A DNA stretch of 8,891 nt from CAZGWJ01 sp964529445 (GCA_964529445.1 CAZGWJ010000102.1:1-8891); one strand, 5' to 3'. Positions 1 through 7,456 are shown, counted from the first letter of the stretch. Notes: generated from the sequence alone by a model not told the origin. Numbers and translations: made by a program.

Positions 1-1
1 T

Positions 2-574
2 GCGGCCGTCCCCTCCGTGTGCGAATACCTGCACCTGCCCCTGCAGAGCGGATCCGACGCGGTTCTGAGACGCATGAACCGCCGCTACACGCGCGCCTAC
101 TACCGGGAACTGGTGGAAAAGATCCGCGCCTTCGTCCCCGATGTCGCCCTCACCACCGACCTCATCGTGGGGTTCCCGGGCGAGACGGACGACGATTTCA
201 AGGCGACCCTGGGGCTTTTGGAGGAGGTGAGGTTCGATTCTGTTTTTTCCTTCAAGTACTCCCCCCGGCCGGGGACCCCTGCGGCCGGGTTGGACGGTGC
301 GGTTCCGGGGCAGGTCCAGGAGGAACGCTTGAAGGCGCTGAACGACGTGGCCTGGGCCCATGCGATGGCCCGGCACCGGGCGCGGATCGGCAGGGTCGAG
401 GAGGTCTTGGTGGAGGGACCGGCCGACCGGACGCCGGGTGCGTGGTACGGGAAGACGAGGCAGAACAAGACGGTCGTGTTCCCATCGGAGGGGCGAACCC
501 TGTCGCCGGGGGACCTCGTTCAGGTTAGAATGGAGGACAATCGCGTGGCGTGTCTTTACGGCAAGATCGCGTGA
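2..574 (+). CDS. miaB: tRNA-2-methylthio-N6-dimethylallyladenosine synthase MiaB, 3' part (5' end outside window)
   Basis: This is the C-terminal 190 residues of a radical-SAM methylthiotransferase. MiaB converts i6A37 to ms2i6A37 in tRNAs that read UNN codons, in the cytoplasm. The reading frame is open to the left edge, so the gene is cut by the window; the GTG at 17 is an internal Val codon. Visible landmarks are the LHLPLQSGS segment late in the radical-SAM barrel, the TDLIVGFPGET segment, the MiaB-typical FSFKYSPRPGTPAA (about visible residues 82-95) and a C-terminal TRAM RNA-binding domain (about 129-190) with the GKTRQNKTVVF block. The two Fe-S cysteine clusters lie upstream and cannot be checked. 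The SPRPGTPAA block argues for MiaB over the relatives RimO and MtaB. The next gene starts 43 bp downstream on the same strand, so co-transcription is possible. Confidence 0.95.
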   Translation, partial: AAVPSVCEYLHLPLQSGSDAVLRRMNRRYTRAYYRELVEKIRAFVPDVALTTDLIVGFPGETDDDFKATLGLLEEVRFDSVFSFKYSPRPGTPAAGLDGAVPGQVQEERLKALNDVAWAHAMARHRARIGRVEEVLVEGPADRTPGAWYGKTRQNKTVVFPSEGRTLSPGDLVQVRMEDNRVACLYGKIA

Positions 575-582
575 AGGCTCCA

Positions 583-610
583 CCACGAAGACACGAAGGC
601 ACCAAGAAAG
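583..610. repeat. Degenerate octamer repeat (CACGAAG type) between miaB and the SPOR gene
   Basis: Three 8-bp units are visible in register: CCACGAAG (583-590), ACACGAAG (591-598) and GCACCAAG (599-606), followed by AAAG. It occupies most of the 43-bp gap. From memory, CACGAAG-type strings recur between genes in many unrelated environmental bacterial genomes; that is recollection, not a search. The right end runs directly into the Shine-Dalgarno sequence of the next gene. Confidence 0.7.
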
Positions 611-612
611 GA
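608..612 (+). promoter_or_regulatory. Ribosome-binding site (AAGGA) fixing the GTG start at 618
   Basis: AAGGA lies 5 nt upstream of the GTG at 618. The nearby ATG at 616 is out of frame and is followed at once by TGA. The first two bases of this site are also the end of the octamer repeat. No other ATG, GTG or TTG lies in frame before the signal peptide core, which supports the 618 start. Confidence 0.7.
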
Positions 613-617
613 TCCAT

Positions 618-1835
618 GTGAGGTCCGATTCTGTCAGGGCTCATCGGGGATTCCGGCGCTTTTTCGCGGTTCTCCTCATCCTGGCTGGGACTGTCCCGGC
701 GTGGGGCAAACCGGCGACGCTGTCGCCCGCCTTCACACCCACCGAGACGCCCCTGCCTCCCGCCAACGAGTTGTTCCGCAAGGCCCAGGATGCCTTCAAG
801 GAAAAGCGTTACAAGGAATCCAAGGACCTCCTTCTCATCCTGGTCGCCAAACAGCCCCTGGAGGAATTCGCGCCCAAGGCCAAGCTGATGCTGGCGGGGC
901 TGGAACAGGATTTCCAGTCCTCCCTCGACAAGTTCCGGCTCCTGGCCACCGAATACGTGGGCAAGCCCGAGGGCGAGGAAGCCCTCAAGAGCATGGGCAA
1001 CCGCTATTACGCGGCCGACCGCTATGACGACGCGGCCGGGGTGTACCGGGAGTTCCTGGACCGTTACCCGAAGAGCCCTCTCCTGCCCGAGGTGCGCTTC
1101 TTCCTGGCGTCCGCCCTGTCGGCCCAGGGCAAGGACGAGGAGGCCGTGAAGCACTTCGAGAAGGTCGTCGCGTCGTCCCCCGACAGCGCCTGGGCGCCCA
1201 AGTCCCTCCTGGGCATCGGGACGTCCGACCTGAAGAGGAAGCAGTCCGACCGCGCGAGGAAGACCTTCCTGCGCATCCTGGACCAGTACCCCCTTTATGA
1301 GGAGTCGAACCTGGTCTATTACCGACTGGCGCAGGCCTATGAGGACCTGAAAAAGCCCCGCGAAGCCCATGCCGCCTACGCGACGCTTGTCTCCCGCTAT
1401 CCCAAGGCCCTCGAATCGGAGGGCGCGAAGGCGCGGATGAAGGAAATGGAGGCATCGAATCCCGCGCTGAAGCCGGCCGAGGAGGCCGCGGAAGAGGCGC
1501 CGGGCGAAGAGCCGGCCGAGGCGACGCCACCCGTGGTGACGGTGAAGGAGGTTCCCACGCCCCTTCCGGCGTCCTCGACGGACCGGATCGCGCTTTCCAA
1601 GCCCTTCAAGGTGCAGGTGGGGGTCTTTACCCGGCGGGAGAACGCGGTGAAGTTGCGCGACCGGTGCCGGGAGGCCGGTTACGCGGTCTCCCTCGTCACG
1701 TCCCAGACGGCCGACATGCCGTATCCCTATTACAAGGTCCGCATCGGCAGCTACGCCGACCGGGAATCCGCCCGCAAGGCCGCGGCCGCCATCTCGAAGA
1801 AGCTGGGACAGCCCGCCGTCGTCGTCGAGGACTGA
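618..1835 (+). CDS. Exported TPR-repeat protein with C-terminal SPOR domain
   Basis: A 405-residue envelope protein with a GTG start. Residues 1-30 form a Sec signal peptide: basic residues HRGFRR, then the hydrophobic FFAVLLILAG, with probable cleavage after AWG30. Residues about 49-270 are tandem TPR-like helices of the CpoB/BamD kind, with units such as YYAADRYDDAAGVYREFLDR and repeated RYPKSP or QYPLYE turns. An Ala/Glu/Pro-rich linker follows (about 277-324). Residues about 325-405 are a SPOR domain, beginning at FKVQVGVFTRRENAVKL and including YYKVRIGSYADRESA. SPOR domains bind glycan strands stripped of stem peptides, typically at the division septum, so a periplasmic role in division or wall remodelling is inferred. 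There is no lipobox and no transmembrane anchor after the signal. The frame stays open upstream into miaB, but that part is Arg-rich shadow sequence and was left out. The gene lies between miaB and mutS on the same strand. Confidence 0.9.
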   Translation: MRSDSVRAHRGFRRFFAVLLILAGTVPAWGKPATLSPAFTPTETPLPPANELFRKAQDAFKEKRYKESKDLLLILVAKQPLEEFAPKAKLMLAGLEQDFQSSLDKFRLLATEYVGKPEGEEALKSMGNRYYAADRYDDAAGVYREFLDRYPKSPLLPEVRFFLASALSAQGKDEEAVKHFEKVVASSPDSAWAPKSLLGIGTSDLKRKQSDRARKTFLRILDQYPLYEESNLVYYRLAQAYEDLKKPREAHAAYATLVSRYPKALESEGAKARMKEMEASNPALKPAEEAAEEAPGEEPAEATPPVVTVKEVPTPLPASSTDRIALSKPFKVQVGVFTRRENAVKLRDRCREAGYAVSLVTSQTADMPYPYYKVRIGSYADRESARKAAAAISKKLGQPAVVVED

Positions 1836-1848
1836 AGAGACACCGCTT

Positions 1849-1960
1849 AACCGCAGGGTTCGCAGAGAACGCAGGGGAAAGCACGGTCCATGGGATCCGA
1901 ATTCTTGGTATTGATGGAACAACGTCCGCCGTTCTCTGGGAACTCTGCGCTCTCTGCGGT
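1849..1960. repeat. Inverted pair of degenerate nonamer repeats (CGCAGAG type) upstream of mutS
   Basis: The left arm has three 9-bp units, AACCGCAGG, GTTCGCAGA and GAACGCAGG (1849-1875). The right arm has the mirror units CTCTGGGAA, CTCTGCGCT and CTCTGCGGT (1934-1960). The arms are inverted: 1850-1876 matches the reverse complement of 1934-1960 at about 20 of 27 positions, with perfect 7-bp outer ends (ACCGCAG/CTGCGGT). The roughly 57-bp centre has no repeat units but contains three abutting 6-bp palindromes at 1888-1904. The element fills most of the 142-bp gap and ends 17 bp before the mutS start. From memory, similar CGCAGAG arrays occur between genes in several phyla. Confidence 0.75.
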
Positions 1961-1977
1961 GAGATCGGGCGTACGCC

Positions 1978-4635
1978 GTGGATGAACTGACGCCGATGAT
2001 GCGGCAGTACCTCGATCTCAAGAAGCTCCACAAGGAGGAGATCCTCTTCTTCCGCCTGGGCGACTTCTACGAGATGTTCTTCGAGGACGCCAAGACCGCC
2101 TCCCGGGTGCTTTCCCTCACCCTGACCTCCCGCGACGCGGGCAAGGCCGGCAAGGTGCCCATGGCCGGCATCCCCTTCCACGCCTCCGAGAACTACATCG
2201 CGCGCCTCGTCAAGGCGGGTCACAGCGTCGCCATCTGCGAGCAGACCGAGGACCCGGAGCTCGCCAAGGGCCTGGTCAAACGGGAGATCGTCCGGGTCAT
2301 CACGCCCGGCACCGTCCTCACCGGCAACCTTCTCGACGAGAAATCCAACAACTACCTGGTCTGTCTCCTGAACGGCAACGACCGGTTGGGCATGGCCGTG
2401 GCAGACGTCACGACGGGCGAGTTCAAGGCCTGCGAATTGAAGGGGGCTACGCGTTTCTCCCTGGCCGTCAACGAGCTCACGAAGTTCTCTCCCTCCGAAG
2501 TGCTCCTCCCCCAGGGATATCCTTCGACCGGGGAACCCGCCCTCCTCCTGAAGGTCCTGAACGGAGCCCGGATCTCGCGCCTGGAGGATTGGAAGTTCTC
2601 GGGCCCCGAGGCCCAGGGCGCCCTCTTCGACCACTTCGGGGTGTCCTCCCTCGACGGGTTCGGCCTCACGGGCCAGGACCATGCCGTCCGCGCGGCGGGG
2701 GCGATCCTGGTTTACTTGAAGGAGACGACCCACAGCGTCCTGTCCCACATCGGGAGCATCTCCACCTACAGCGTGGGCGAAGGGCTCGTGCTGGACGCGG
2801 CCACCCAGCGCAACCTCGAAGTCCTCAAGTCCATGCGGGACGAAAGCAAGGAAGGCACCCTTCTCGCGGCGATGGACGAGACCGTGACCGCCATGGGCGG
2901 GCGGCTCCTGCGCCAATGGTTGGTGGCGCCCCTCACCTCCGTCGAGGAGATCCGCAAGCGCCAGGACGCCGTCGAGGAATGGCTGTCCCGACGCGAGGAA
3001 CGCGAATCGGCTCGCGAGACCTTCCGGGAGGTGGCCGACCTGGAGCGCCTTTCCGGTCGCGTGGGTTGTGGCGCGGCCAACGCGCGCGACCTCGTCGCCC
3101 TGAGGACCACGTTGCGCGTCCTGCCCCGGGCGCGGGGGATGCTGAAGGGATTCAAGGCCCGCCTCGTGAAGGAGCGTCTGGAAGGATGGGACGACCTCAA
3201 GGAGGTCGAGGAACTCCTCTCCCGTTCCATCGTGGACGAACCGCCGCTGGCCCTGCGCGAGGGCGGCCTCATCCGCGAGGGATATCATGCCGAGTTGGAC
3301 ACCCTCAAGAAGGGGGCGCTCGAGGGCAAGGGTTGGATCGCGGGGCTGGAGGAGAAGGAGAAGAAACGCACGGGCATTTCGTCCCTGAAGGTGCGTTTCA
3401 CGTCCGTGTTCGGCTACTACATCGAGGTTTCCAAGGCCAACCTGGACAAGGTCCCCGCCGATTACCACCGCAAGCAGACCCTCGTGAACGCCGAACGCTT
3501 CATCACGCCCGAGTTGAAGGAGATGGAAGGGAAGGTCCTGGGGGCGCAGGAGAAGGCCGACAAGCTCGAATACCGACTCTTCGAGGAGATCCGCCTCCAG
3601 GTGGCGAAGGAATTGCCCCGGCTCCAGCGCATGGCCCGGGCCCTGGCCGAACTGGACGTTTTCGCTTGCCTGGCCGCCGTGGCCGAGAGGGGTCGCTTCG
3701 TGAGGCCCGACGTCAACGACAGCCAGGAGCTCGTCATCCTCGACGGACGCCATCCGGTCCTCGACCGGATCATGGCCTCGGACCAGTTCGTCCCCAACGA
3801 CACGCACTTGGCCGAAGATGTCACACGCATCATGGTCCTCACCGGCCCCAACATGGCCGGTAAGTCGACCTACATCAGGCAGGTGGCGCTTTTGACCCTC
3901 ATGGCCCAGGCCGGGTCCTATGTCCCGGCCCGCGAGATGCGGTTGGGCGTCGTCGACCGCATCTTCTCCCGCGTGGGGGCCTCGGACGCCCTGACCCAGG
4001 GGCAATCCACCTTCATGGTGGAGATGGTCGAGACCGCCAACATCCTGAACCACGCGACGCCGAAAAGTCTTCTCATCCTGGACGAGGTGGGACGCGGCAC
4101 CTCCACCTTCGACGGGCTTTCCATCGCCTGGGCCGTGGTGGAGCATCTAGCGGTGAAACTCCCGGCCCGGACGCTCTTCGCCACCCATTACCATGAGCTC
4201 ACGAAACTGGCCCTGACCTTCCAGAACGTGAAGAACTACAACATCGCCGTGAGGGAATGGAACGACCAGATCCTGTTCCTGCGCAAGATCGTGGAAGGCG
4301 GGACCGACAAGTCCTACGGCATCCAGGTGGCGCGGTTGGCGGGGGTTCCCAAGGTGGTGGTGGAACGGGCCAAGAAGATCTTGGCGGAGCTGGAAGCGTC
4401 CCGTTCCTGGATCGTGAAACAGGTCGAGGGTGAGGCGGAGGCTGTGCCTGCGCCCCAGGCCGCCGAGGGAGTTGCGGCCGCATCGGTGGGGCAGGACCCC
4501 GGACAACTATCCTTCTTCGCGGGAATGGGGGACCATCCCGTGCTCGCGGAATTGAGGGAACTGGACCTGGACGGCCTCACGCCCCTGCAGGCGCTCAATA
4601 TATTGGGTGAGTGGAAAAAGAAGATCGAATCGTAG
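1978..4635 (+). CDS. mutS: DNA mismatch repair protein MutS
   Basis: Complete 885-residue MutS, within the usual 850-890 range. It binds mismatches and small loops as a dimer and, using ATP, recruits the downstream repair machinery. The mismatch-reading Phe-X-Glu is F30-Y31-E32 in GDFYEMFFEDA. Connector, lever and clamp domains follow. The ATPase has Walker A GPNMAGKS (623-630) and Walker B LLILDE (698-703) followed by VGRGTSTFDG. The helix-turn-helix dimer segment begins GTDKSYGIQVA (775-785). QLSFF (843-847) fits a sliding-clamp-binding motif, and the C-terminal helical tail (LTPLQALNIL) is present. All key residues are intact, and this is the MutS1 rather than the MutS2 type. The GTG start is chosen because the upstream frame is closed by TGA at 1960 and because MDELTPMMRQY aligns with other MutS N-termini; ATGs at 1996 and 1999 are alternatives. 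No clear Shine-Dalgarno precedes it. mutL is not in the window. Confidence 0.98.
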   Translation: MDELTPMMRQYLDLKKLHKEEILFFRLGDFYEMFFEDAKTASRVLSLTLTSRDAGKAGKVPMAGIPFHASENYIARLVKAGHSVAICEQTEDPELAKGLVKREIVRVITPGTVLTGNLLDEKSNNYLVCLLNGNDRLGMAVADVTTGEFKACELKGATRFSLAVNELTKFSPSEVLLPQGYPSTGEPALLLKVLNGARISRLEDWKFSGPEAQGALFDHFGVSSLDGFGLTGQDHAVRAAGAILVYLKETTHSVLSHIGSISTYSVGEGLVLDAATQRNLEVLKSMRDESKEGTLLAAMDETVTAMGGRLLRQWLVAPLTSVEEIRKRQDAVEEWLSRREERESARETFREVADLERLSGRVGCGAANARDLVALRTTLRVLPRARGMLKGFKARLVKERLEGWDDLKEVEELLSRSIVDEPPLALREGGLIREGYHAELDTLKKGALEGKGWIAGLEEKEKKRTGISSLKVRFTSVFGYYIEVSKANLDKVPADYHRKQTLVNAERFITPELKEMEGKVLGAQEKADKLEYRLFEEIRLQVAKELPRLQRMARALAELDVFACLAAVAERGRFVRPDVNDSQELVILDGRHPVLDRIMASDQFVPNDTHLAEDVTRIMVLTGPNMAGKSTYIRQVALLTLMAQAGSYVPAREMRLGVVDRIFSRVGASDALTQGQSTFMVEMVETANILNHATPKSLLILDEVGRGTSTFDGLSIAWAVVEHLAVKLPARTLFATHYHELTKLALTFQNVKNYNIAVREWNDQILFLRKIVEGGTDKSYGIQVARLAGVPKVVVERAKKILAELEASRSWIVKQVEGEAEAVPAPQAAEGVAAASVGQDPGQLSFFAGMGDHPVLAELRELDLDGLTPLQALNILGEWKKKIES

Positions 4636-4678
4636 GGAGGGGTATGTCGTTGGGCGATTGTGCGTTTCGCCGGTTCCG

Positions 4679-4706
4679 TGACTCCTCACTCCTCACTCGG
4701 GAGTCA
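4679..4706. repeat. Heptamer repeat (ACTCCTC) with inverted ends in the convergent mutS/lipoprotein gap
   Basis: Three 7-bp units, ACTCCTC, ACTCCTC and ACTCGGG, run from 4681 to 4701. The flanks TGACTCC (4679-4685) and GGAGTCA (4700-4706) are perfect inverted repeats, so either strand could fold a 7-bp stem with a 14-nt loop. It lies between the 3' ends of two convergent genes, where a bidirectional terminator would be expected. There is no T-tract on either side, so the terminator role is only a possibility. Confidence 0.6.
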
Positions 4707-4715
4707 GGCTGTGAT

Positions 4716-5546
4716 TCATTCTCCCCGTAGCGTCACTTTCACCATCTTCTTCACGCCCCCCCTCACGAACCGGACCGTCACCGTTTTTCCCTTGTTCTCC
4801 CGCAACAACTGGAAGAACCCCTCCGGATGGCGGATCTCCGATTCCCCCATCGAGACCAGGATGTCGCCCTTGAGGAGGTCGGCGTCGAACGCCGGGGAAT
4901 CCTTCACGACGGCCTTCACGACGACGCCCTTGTTGGACTGGATCGAGGCCTTCGCCGCATCGTCCAGCTCCCTCACGAAGACCCCGAAGGCGGGAGGGGC
5001 GGCCTTGGCCCAGAAGGTGGCCTCGTAGTCGTAGTAATCCACGCTCTGCTGGATGTAATGGGTGCGGAACTCGCCCTGGATGACGGTGGTCGAGTCCTTC
5101 TGGACGACCTTTGGCGTTTCGGAGCCGTCCGTGACCACGACGCGCTCGGTCGTGCCGATGATCCGGTCGGGGATCCATTCGTTCATGGGGATGCTCTCCG
5201 AAACCGTGTTGACGAAGCGCTTGTCGACCATCACGGCGGCGGCCCCCACGGAGCGGGCCTGCTCCAGGGCCTGCTTCTCGTCGATGCGGGCCCCGCGAAA
5301 GGCGGCATGTCCGACCATCAAGTAGCCGTTCTCGAGCATCGCGATGGAGTCGGACTTCACGTCGGAGGAGGAGATCAGACGCGGCGGGCCGCCGGGCGGC
5401 AGGAGACGCGCGGTCTTCCCGGGCCACTGGTCGAGGGTGGAGAGGTAGTTCTTGCGGTAGGGGTTGCCGCATCCGGTTGACAGTAATAGAAGTATCGCCA
5501 GCGCCGGAAGGGCGGCGAAAAGCGTCCTGACTTTAAGGGTGATCAT
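4716..5546 (-). CDS. PDZ-domain lipoprotein of unknown function
   Basis: A 276-residue predicted lipoprotein. Residues 1-25 are a lipoprotein signal peptide with lipobox LSTGC, lipidated at Cys26. Residues about 74-205 form an N-terminal domain with GYLMVGHAAFRG (74-85), an Ala/Gln helix leading to VGAAAVMVD (100-108) and an aromatic VDYYDYEATFWAK strand (169-181). Residues 207-276 are a PDZ domain, with the DSPAFDADLLKGDILVSM loop and strand. This arrangement resembles, from memory, a family of PDZ lipoproteins in Gram-negative bacteria with no established function. No protease or other catalytic domain is present, so a peptide-binding or scaffolding role in the envelope is inferred. GGAG lies 7 nt before the ATG and supports the start. 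It follows the DUF4153 gene by 77 bp on the same strand and converges on mutS. Confidence 0.88.
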   Translation of the reverse strand: MITLKVRTLFAALPALAILLLLSTGCGNPYRKNYLSTLDQWPGKTARLLPPGGPPRLISSSDVKSDSIAMLENGYLMVGHAAFRGARIDEKQALEQARSVGAAAVMVDKRFVNTVSESIPMNEWIPDRIIGTTERVVVTDGSETPKVVQKDSTTVIQGEFRTHYIQQSVDYYDYEATFWAKAAPPAFGVFVRELDDAAKASIQSNKGVVVKAVVKDSPAFDADLLKGDILVSMGESEIRHPEGFFQLLRENKGKTVTVRFVRGGVKKMVKVTLRGE

Positions 5547-5623
5547 GGTCTTTCTCCCCGATGCATTGCGTTTTCCTCTTCTTTGGACGAATGGGCGGAC
5601 GGATGGTGACCGCTTAAGACCTG

Positions 5624-7414
5624 TTATTTCAAAAGCAGGATCCCGCTACCGTTGATGGAAACGAACGATTTGTTGCCTTCTCCCCGATTACCACTCAGCT
5701 GCTGGAAGCAGACTTTCATGCCGTTCCCCTCGACGGTCAATAACTCCTGGGGTATGTCCGGGTTGTTGCCGCCGGGATACCGCGCCAGCAACTCCTTGAG
5801 GGGTCCATCCAGTGAGGGGCCCAACCGTTCGGTTCCATCGGCGCAAAGACGGATCGTATAAGCGGGTTCCGAGTAGAGGGAAACCTGCCATCCATGGGGA
5901 GAACAGGGCTGGACCCGATTCCAGTAGAAACTGAAATGCAGGACCCGGGAATACCCGTTCAATTCGACGGGACCTGACCCCTTGACGGTGTAGCTGAAGT
6001 ATTTGACGCCACCCTCGGGGGAGGCGTAGGCCGTGACGTATTCCAGACCCAGGGGATCCATCACTCGCTTCGTGGCCTCGCTCTTGTTCCAGCGGTTCTT
6101 TTGCGCCTGGTCGGCGGCAGGGCCCAGATCCTCCTGGAACAGGGGTTGAAGACGCTTCAGTCCGTGGTATTCGCCCGCGTAGTCCAGGCATGCGCTGATC
6201 TGCTTTCGGTCCTCCCAAGTCACTTCCTTCGGGGCCCTCGATGCCTTGCCGGCGACCAGCATCCCATTCCTCTCCAGCAATCCCTTCAAGCGAGCCCTCT
6301 GGCTCTTGAAGGACACGTCGTAGGCGCCCCAGGGGCCGAAGGAGGTCAAGACCGCCACGGCGCAGAAGGTGGCGGGCACCCAACGGATGTCCGGGGACTT
6401 CGAGAGGATGAAGTAGAGGAACATGCCGGTGAGCCAGAGGGCCAGTACGATCAGGAAGTAGCGGCGCTCCGTGAGCCCATACTGGTCCATGCGCTTGAAG
6501 ATGGAGACGAACAACATCCCGAGAAGGGGCAAGGCGCTGATGCAGAACCCCTTCGAGTATTTGGCGATCCAGGAATTGCCCTCCTGGTCCCGGATGGGGA
6601 AGAACAGGAGGAAGGTGACGAGTCCCAGAACGGAGGCGGAGGTGGTCAGCCAGGCGACCCAGCCCGAGGGCCACACCTGGGTGACGAGGATTTTGCCCAT
6701 GTACACGTACAGGATGAGGAAGTAGACCGTGGCCAGGGGGACCAGCAGGTATTGGGTGAAGATCTTCAGGGCCTTGGGGTAGGTATGGTCCTGCTGAAGG
6801 TCATGGTAGTCGTCGGGGATCCCCGCCAGGAGATGCCAGGGGAAGAACACGTAGGCCGCGAAGATCCAGAGGCGTATGTAGACCTCATGGTCGATGTCCA
6901 CGCCCAGCAGTTTGTCGATCGCCATGAGTGCCACCGAGATGCCGGCGAAGAATACCCCGGTGTAGATCTGGGACAGGAGGATACGGGTGGCCAGTCGCCG
7001 GTTGAAGTGCCAGAATCCGTTGACTTCCCCGTAACCGAAGAACGCCGCGAATGTGACCAGCACGATGGAAGGCACGAGCCATTGGACGTAATAGATGGAG
7101 TAGTTGGGGGCGGGGTGGAGGTACAGGGTGGTGAACAGGAGACCCATCAGCAGGAACCCGAATGGACCGTAGATCCAGGAGGGAAGCCGCTTCGTGAAGG
7201 GGGGCCTCTCCCGCAGGAGGATGAGGGACAGCATCAGGGGGATCCCCAGGGACAGGGTCAGGAGCAGTTTGGTCCATTCGGGTTCGATGTCGTGCTGGTC
7301 CACCAGCCACCAGGAAAGGAGGCAGGCCGCGATGGATACGATCAGGGCGTAGGGGAAGCGGAGGAAGGTCTTCGCGGCGTTGTCGGTGACGTACTGGACG
7401 GAGGGAAGTTTCAT
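5624..7414 (-). CDS. DUF4153-family polytopic membrane protein
   Basis: A 596-residue inner-membrane protein. Hydrophobic segments are visible at about residues 20-38, 50-67, 80-99, 109-127, 147-166, 182-199, 219-239, 253-273, 290-306, 319-338 and 345-360, giving roughly 11 membrane spans. A soluble tail of about 230 residues follows (366-596). The junction FGPWGAYDVSFKSQRARLKGLL and the later LDYAGEYHGLKRLQPLF match what I recall of the DUF4153 family, whose function is unknown. The tail lacks any motif I recognise as catalytic. The start at 7414 (MKLPSVQYV) is preferred over an in-frame ATG at 7447 because AGGAG sits 6 nt upstream and because the extra 11 residues overlap the heptamer repeat at 7439-7456. 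The upstream neighbour is the GT9 gene (96-bp gap) and the downstream one is the PDZ lipoprotein; an envelope role is inferred from topology and context only. Confidence 0.87.
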   Translation of the reverse strand: MKLPSVQYVTDNAAKTFLRFPYALIVSIAACLLSWWLVDQHDIEPEWTKLLLTLSLGIPLMLSLILLRERPPFTKRLPSWIYGPFGFLLMGLLFTTLYLHPAPNYSIYYVQWLVPSIVLVTFAAFFGYGEVNGFWHFNRRLATRILLSQIYTGVFFAGISVALMAIDKLLGVDIDHEVYIRLWIFAAYVFFPWHLLAGIPDDYHDLQQDHTYPKALKIFTQYLLVPLATVYFLILYVYMGKILVTQVWPSGWVAWLTTSASVLGLVTFLLFFPIRDQEGNSWIAKYSKGFCISALPLLGMLFVSIFKRMDQYGLTERRYFLIVLALWLTGMFLYFILSKSPDIRWVPATFCAVAVLTSFGPWGAYDVSFKSQRARLKGLLERNGMLVAGKASRAPKEVTWEDRKQISACLDYAGEYHGLKRLQPLFQEDLGPAADQAQKNRWNKSEATKRVMDPLGLEYVTAYASPEGGVKYFSYTVKGSGPVELNGYSRVLHFSFYWNRVQPCSPHGWQVSLYSEPAYTIRLCADGTERLGPSLDGPLKELLARYPGGNNPDIPQELLTVEGNGMKVCFQQLSGNRGEGNKSFVSINGSGILLLK

Positions 7415-7420
7415 GGGATA

Positions 7421-7425
7421 CTCCT
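7421..7425 (-). promoter_or_regulatory. Ribosome-binding site (AGGAG) fixing the DUF4153 start
   Basis: AGGAG on the minus strand lies 6 nt upstream of the ATG at 7414. The upstream in-frame ATG at 7447 has no comparable site and falls in repeat sequence, so this motif decides the start. Confidence 0.8.
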
Positions 7426-7438
7426 GACGGAAACGAGG

Positions 7439-7456
7439 AATGCGCAATTGGAAATT
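7439..7456. repeat. Heptamer GCAATT-type repeat, short copy
   Basis: Contains two 7-bp units, GCAATTG (7443-7449) and GAAATTA (7450-7456). The 18-bp stretch matches 8791-8808 at 15 of 18 positions in the same orientation. It lies in the 96-bp gap between the GT9 and DUF4153 genes, whose remaining bases show no clear promoter or terminator. Confidence 0.6.

Noticed and set aside
360..617. N-terminal extension of the SPOR protein into miaB
   Set aside because: Arg-rich out-of-frame reading of the miaB TRAM region; the signal peptide begins just after GTG 618, which has a good Shine-Dalgarno.
525..2033. 502-codon minus-strand open frame across the SPOR gene and the mutS gap
   Set aside because: Arg/Leu/Gly-rich shadow of the SPOR gene that also crosses the nonamer element; no domain is recognisable.
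2589..3863. 424-codon plus-strand open frame inside mutS
   Set aside because: Alternate frame of mutS with extreme Arg/Gly/Pro content and no recognisable motif.
1696..4146. 816-codon open frame on the minus strand opposite mutS
   Set aside because: It lies antisense to an intact, fully recognisable MutS and its translation is Gly/His/Leu/Glu-rich low complexity, the usual mirror of GC-rich codon bias.
5547..5623. Promoter or terminator in the DUF4153-lipoprotein gap
   Set aside because: Apart from the GGAG ribosome-binding site of the lipoprotein gene, no -35/-10 pair, hairpin with T-tract or repeat array could be seen.
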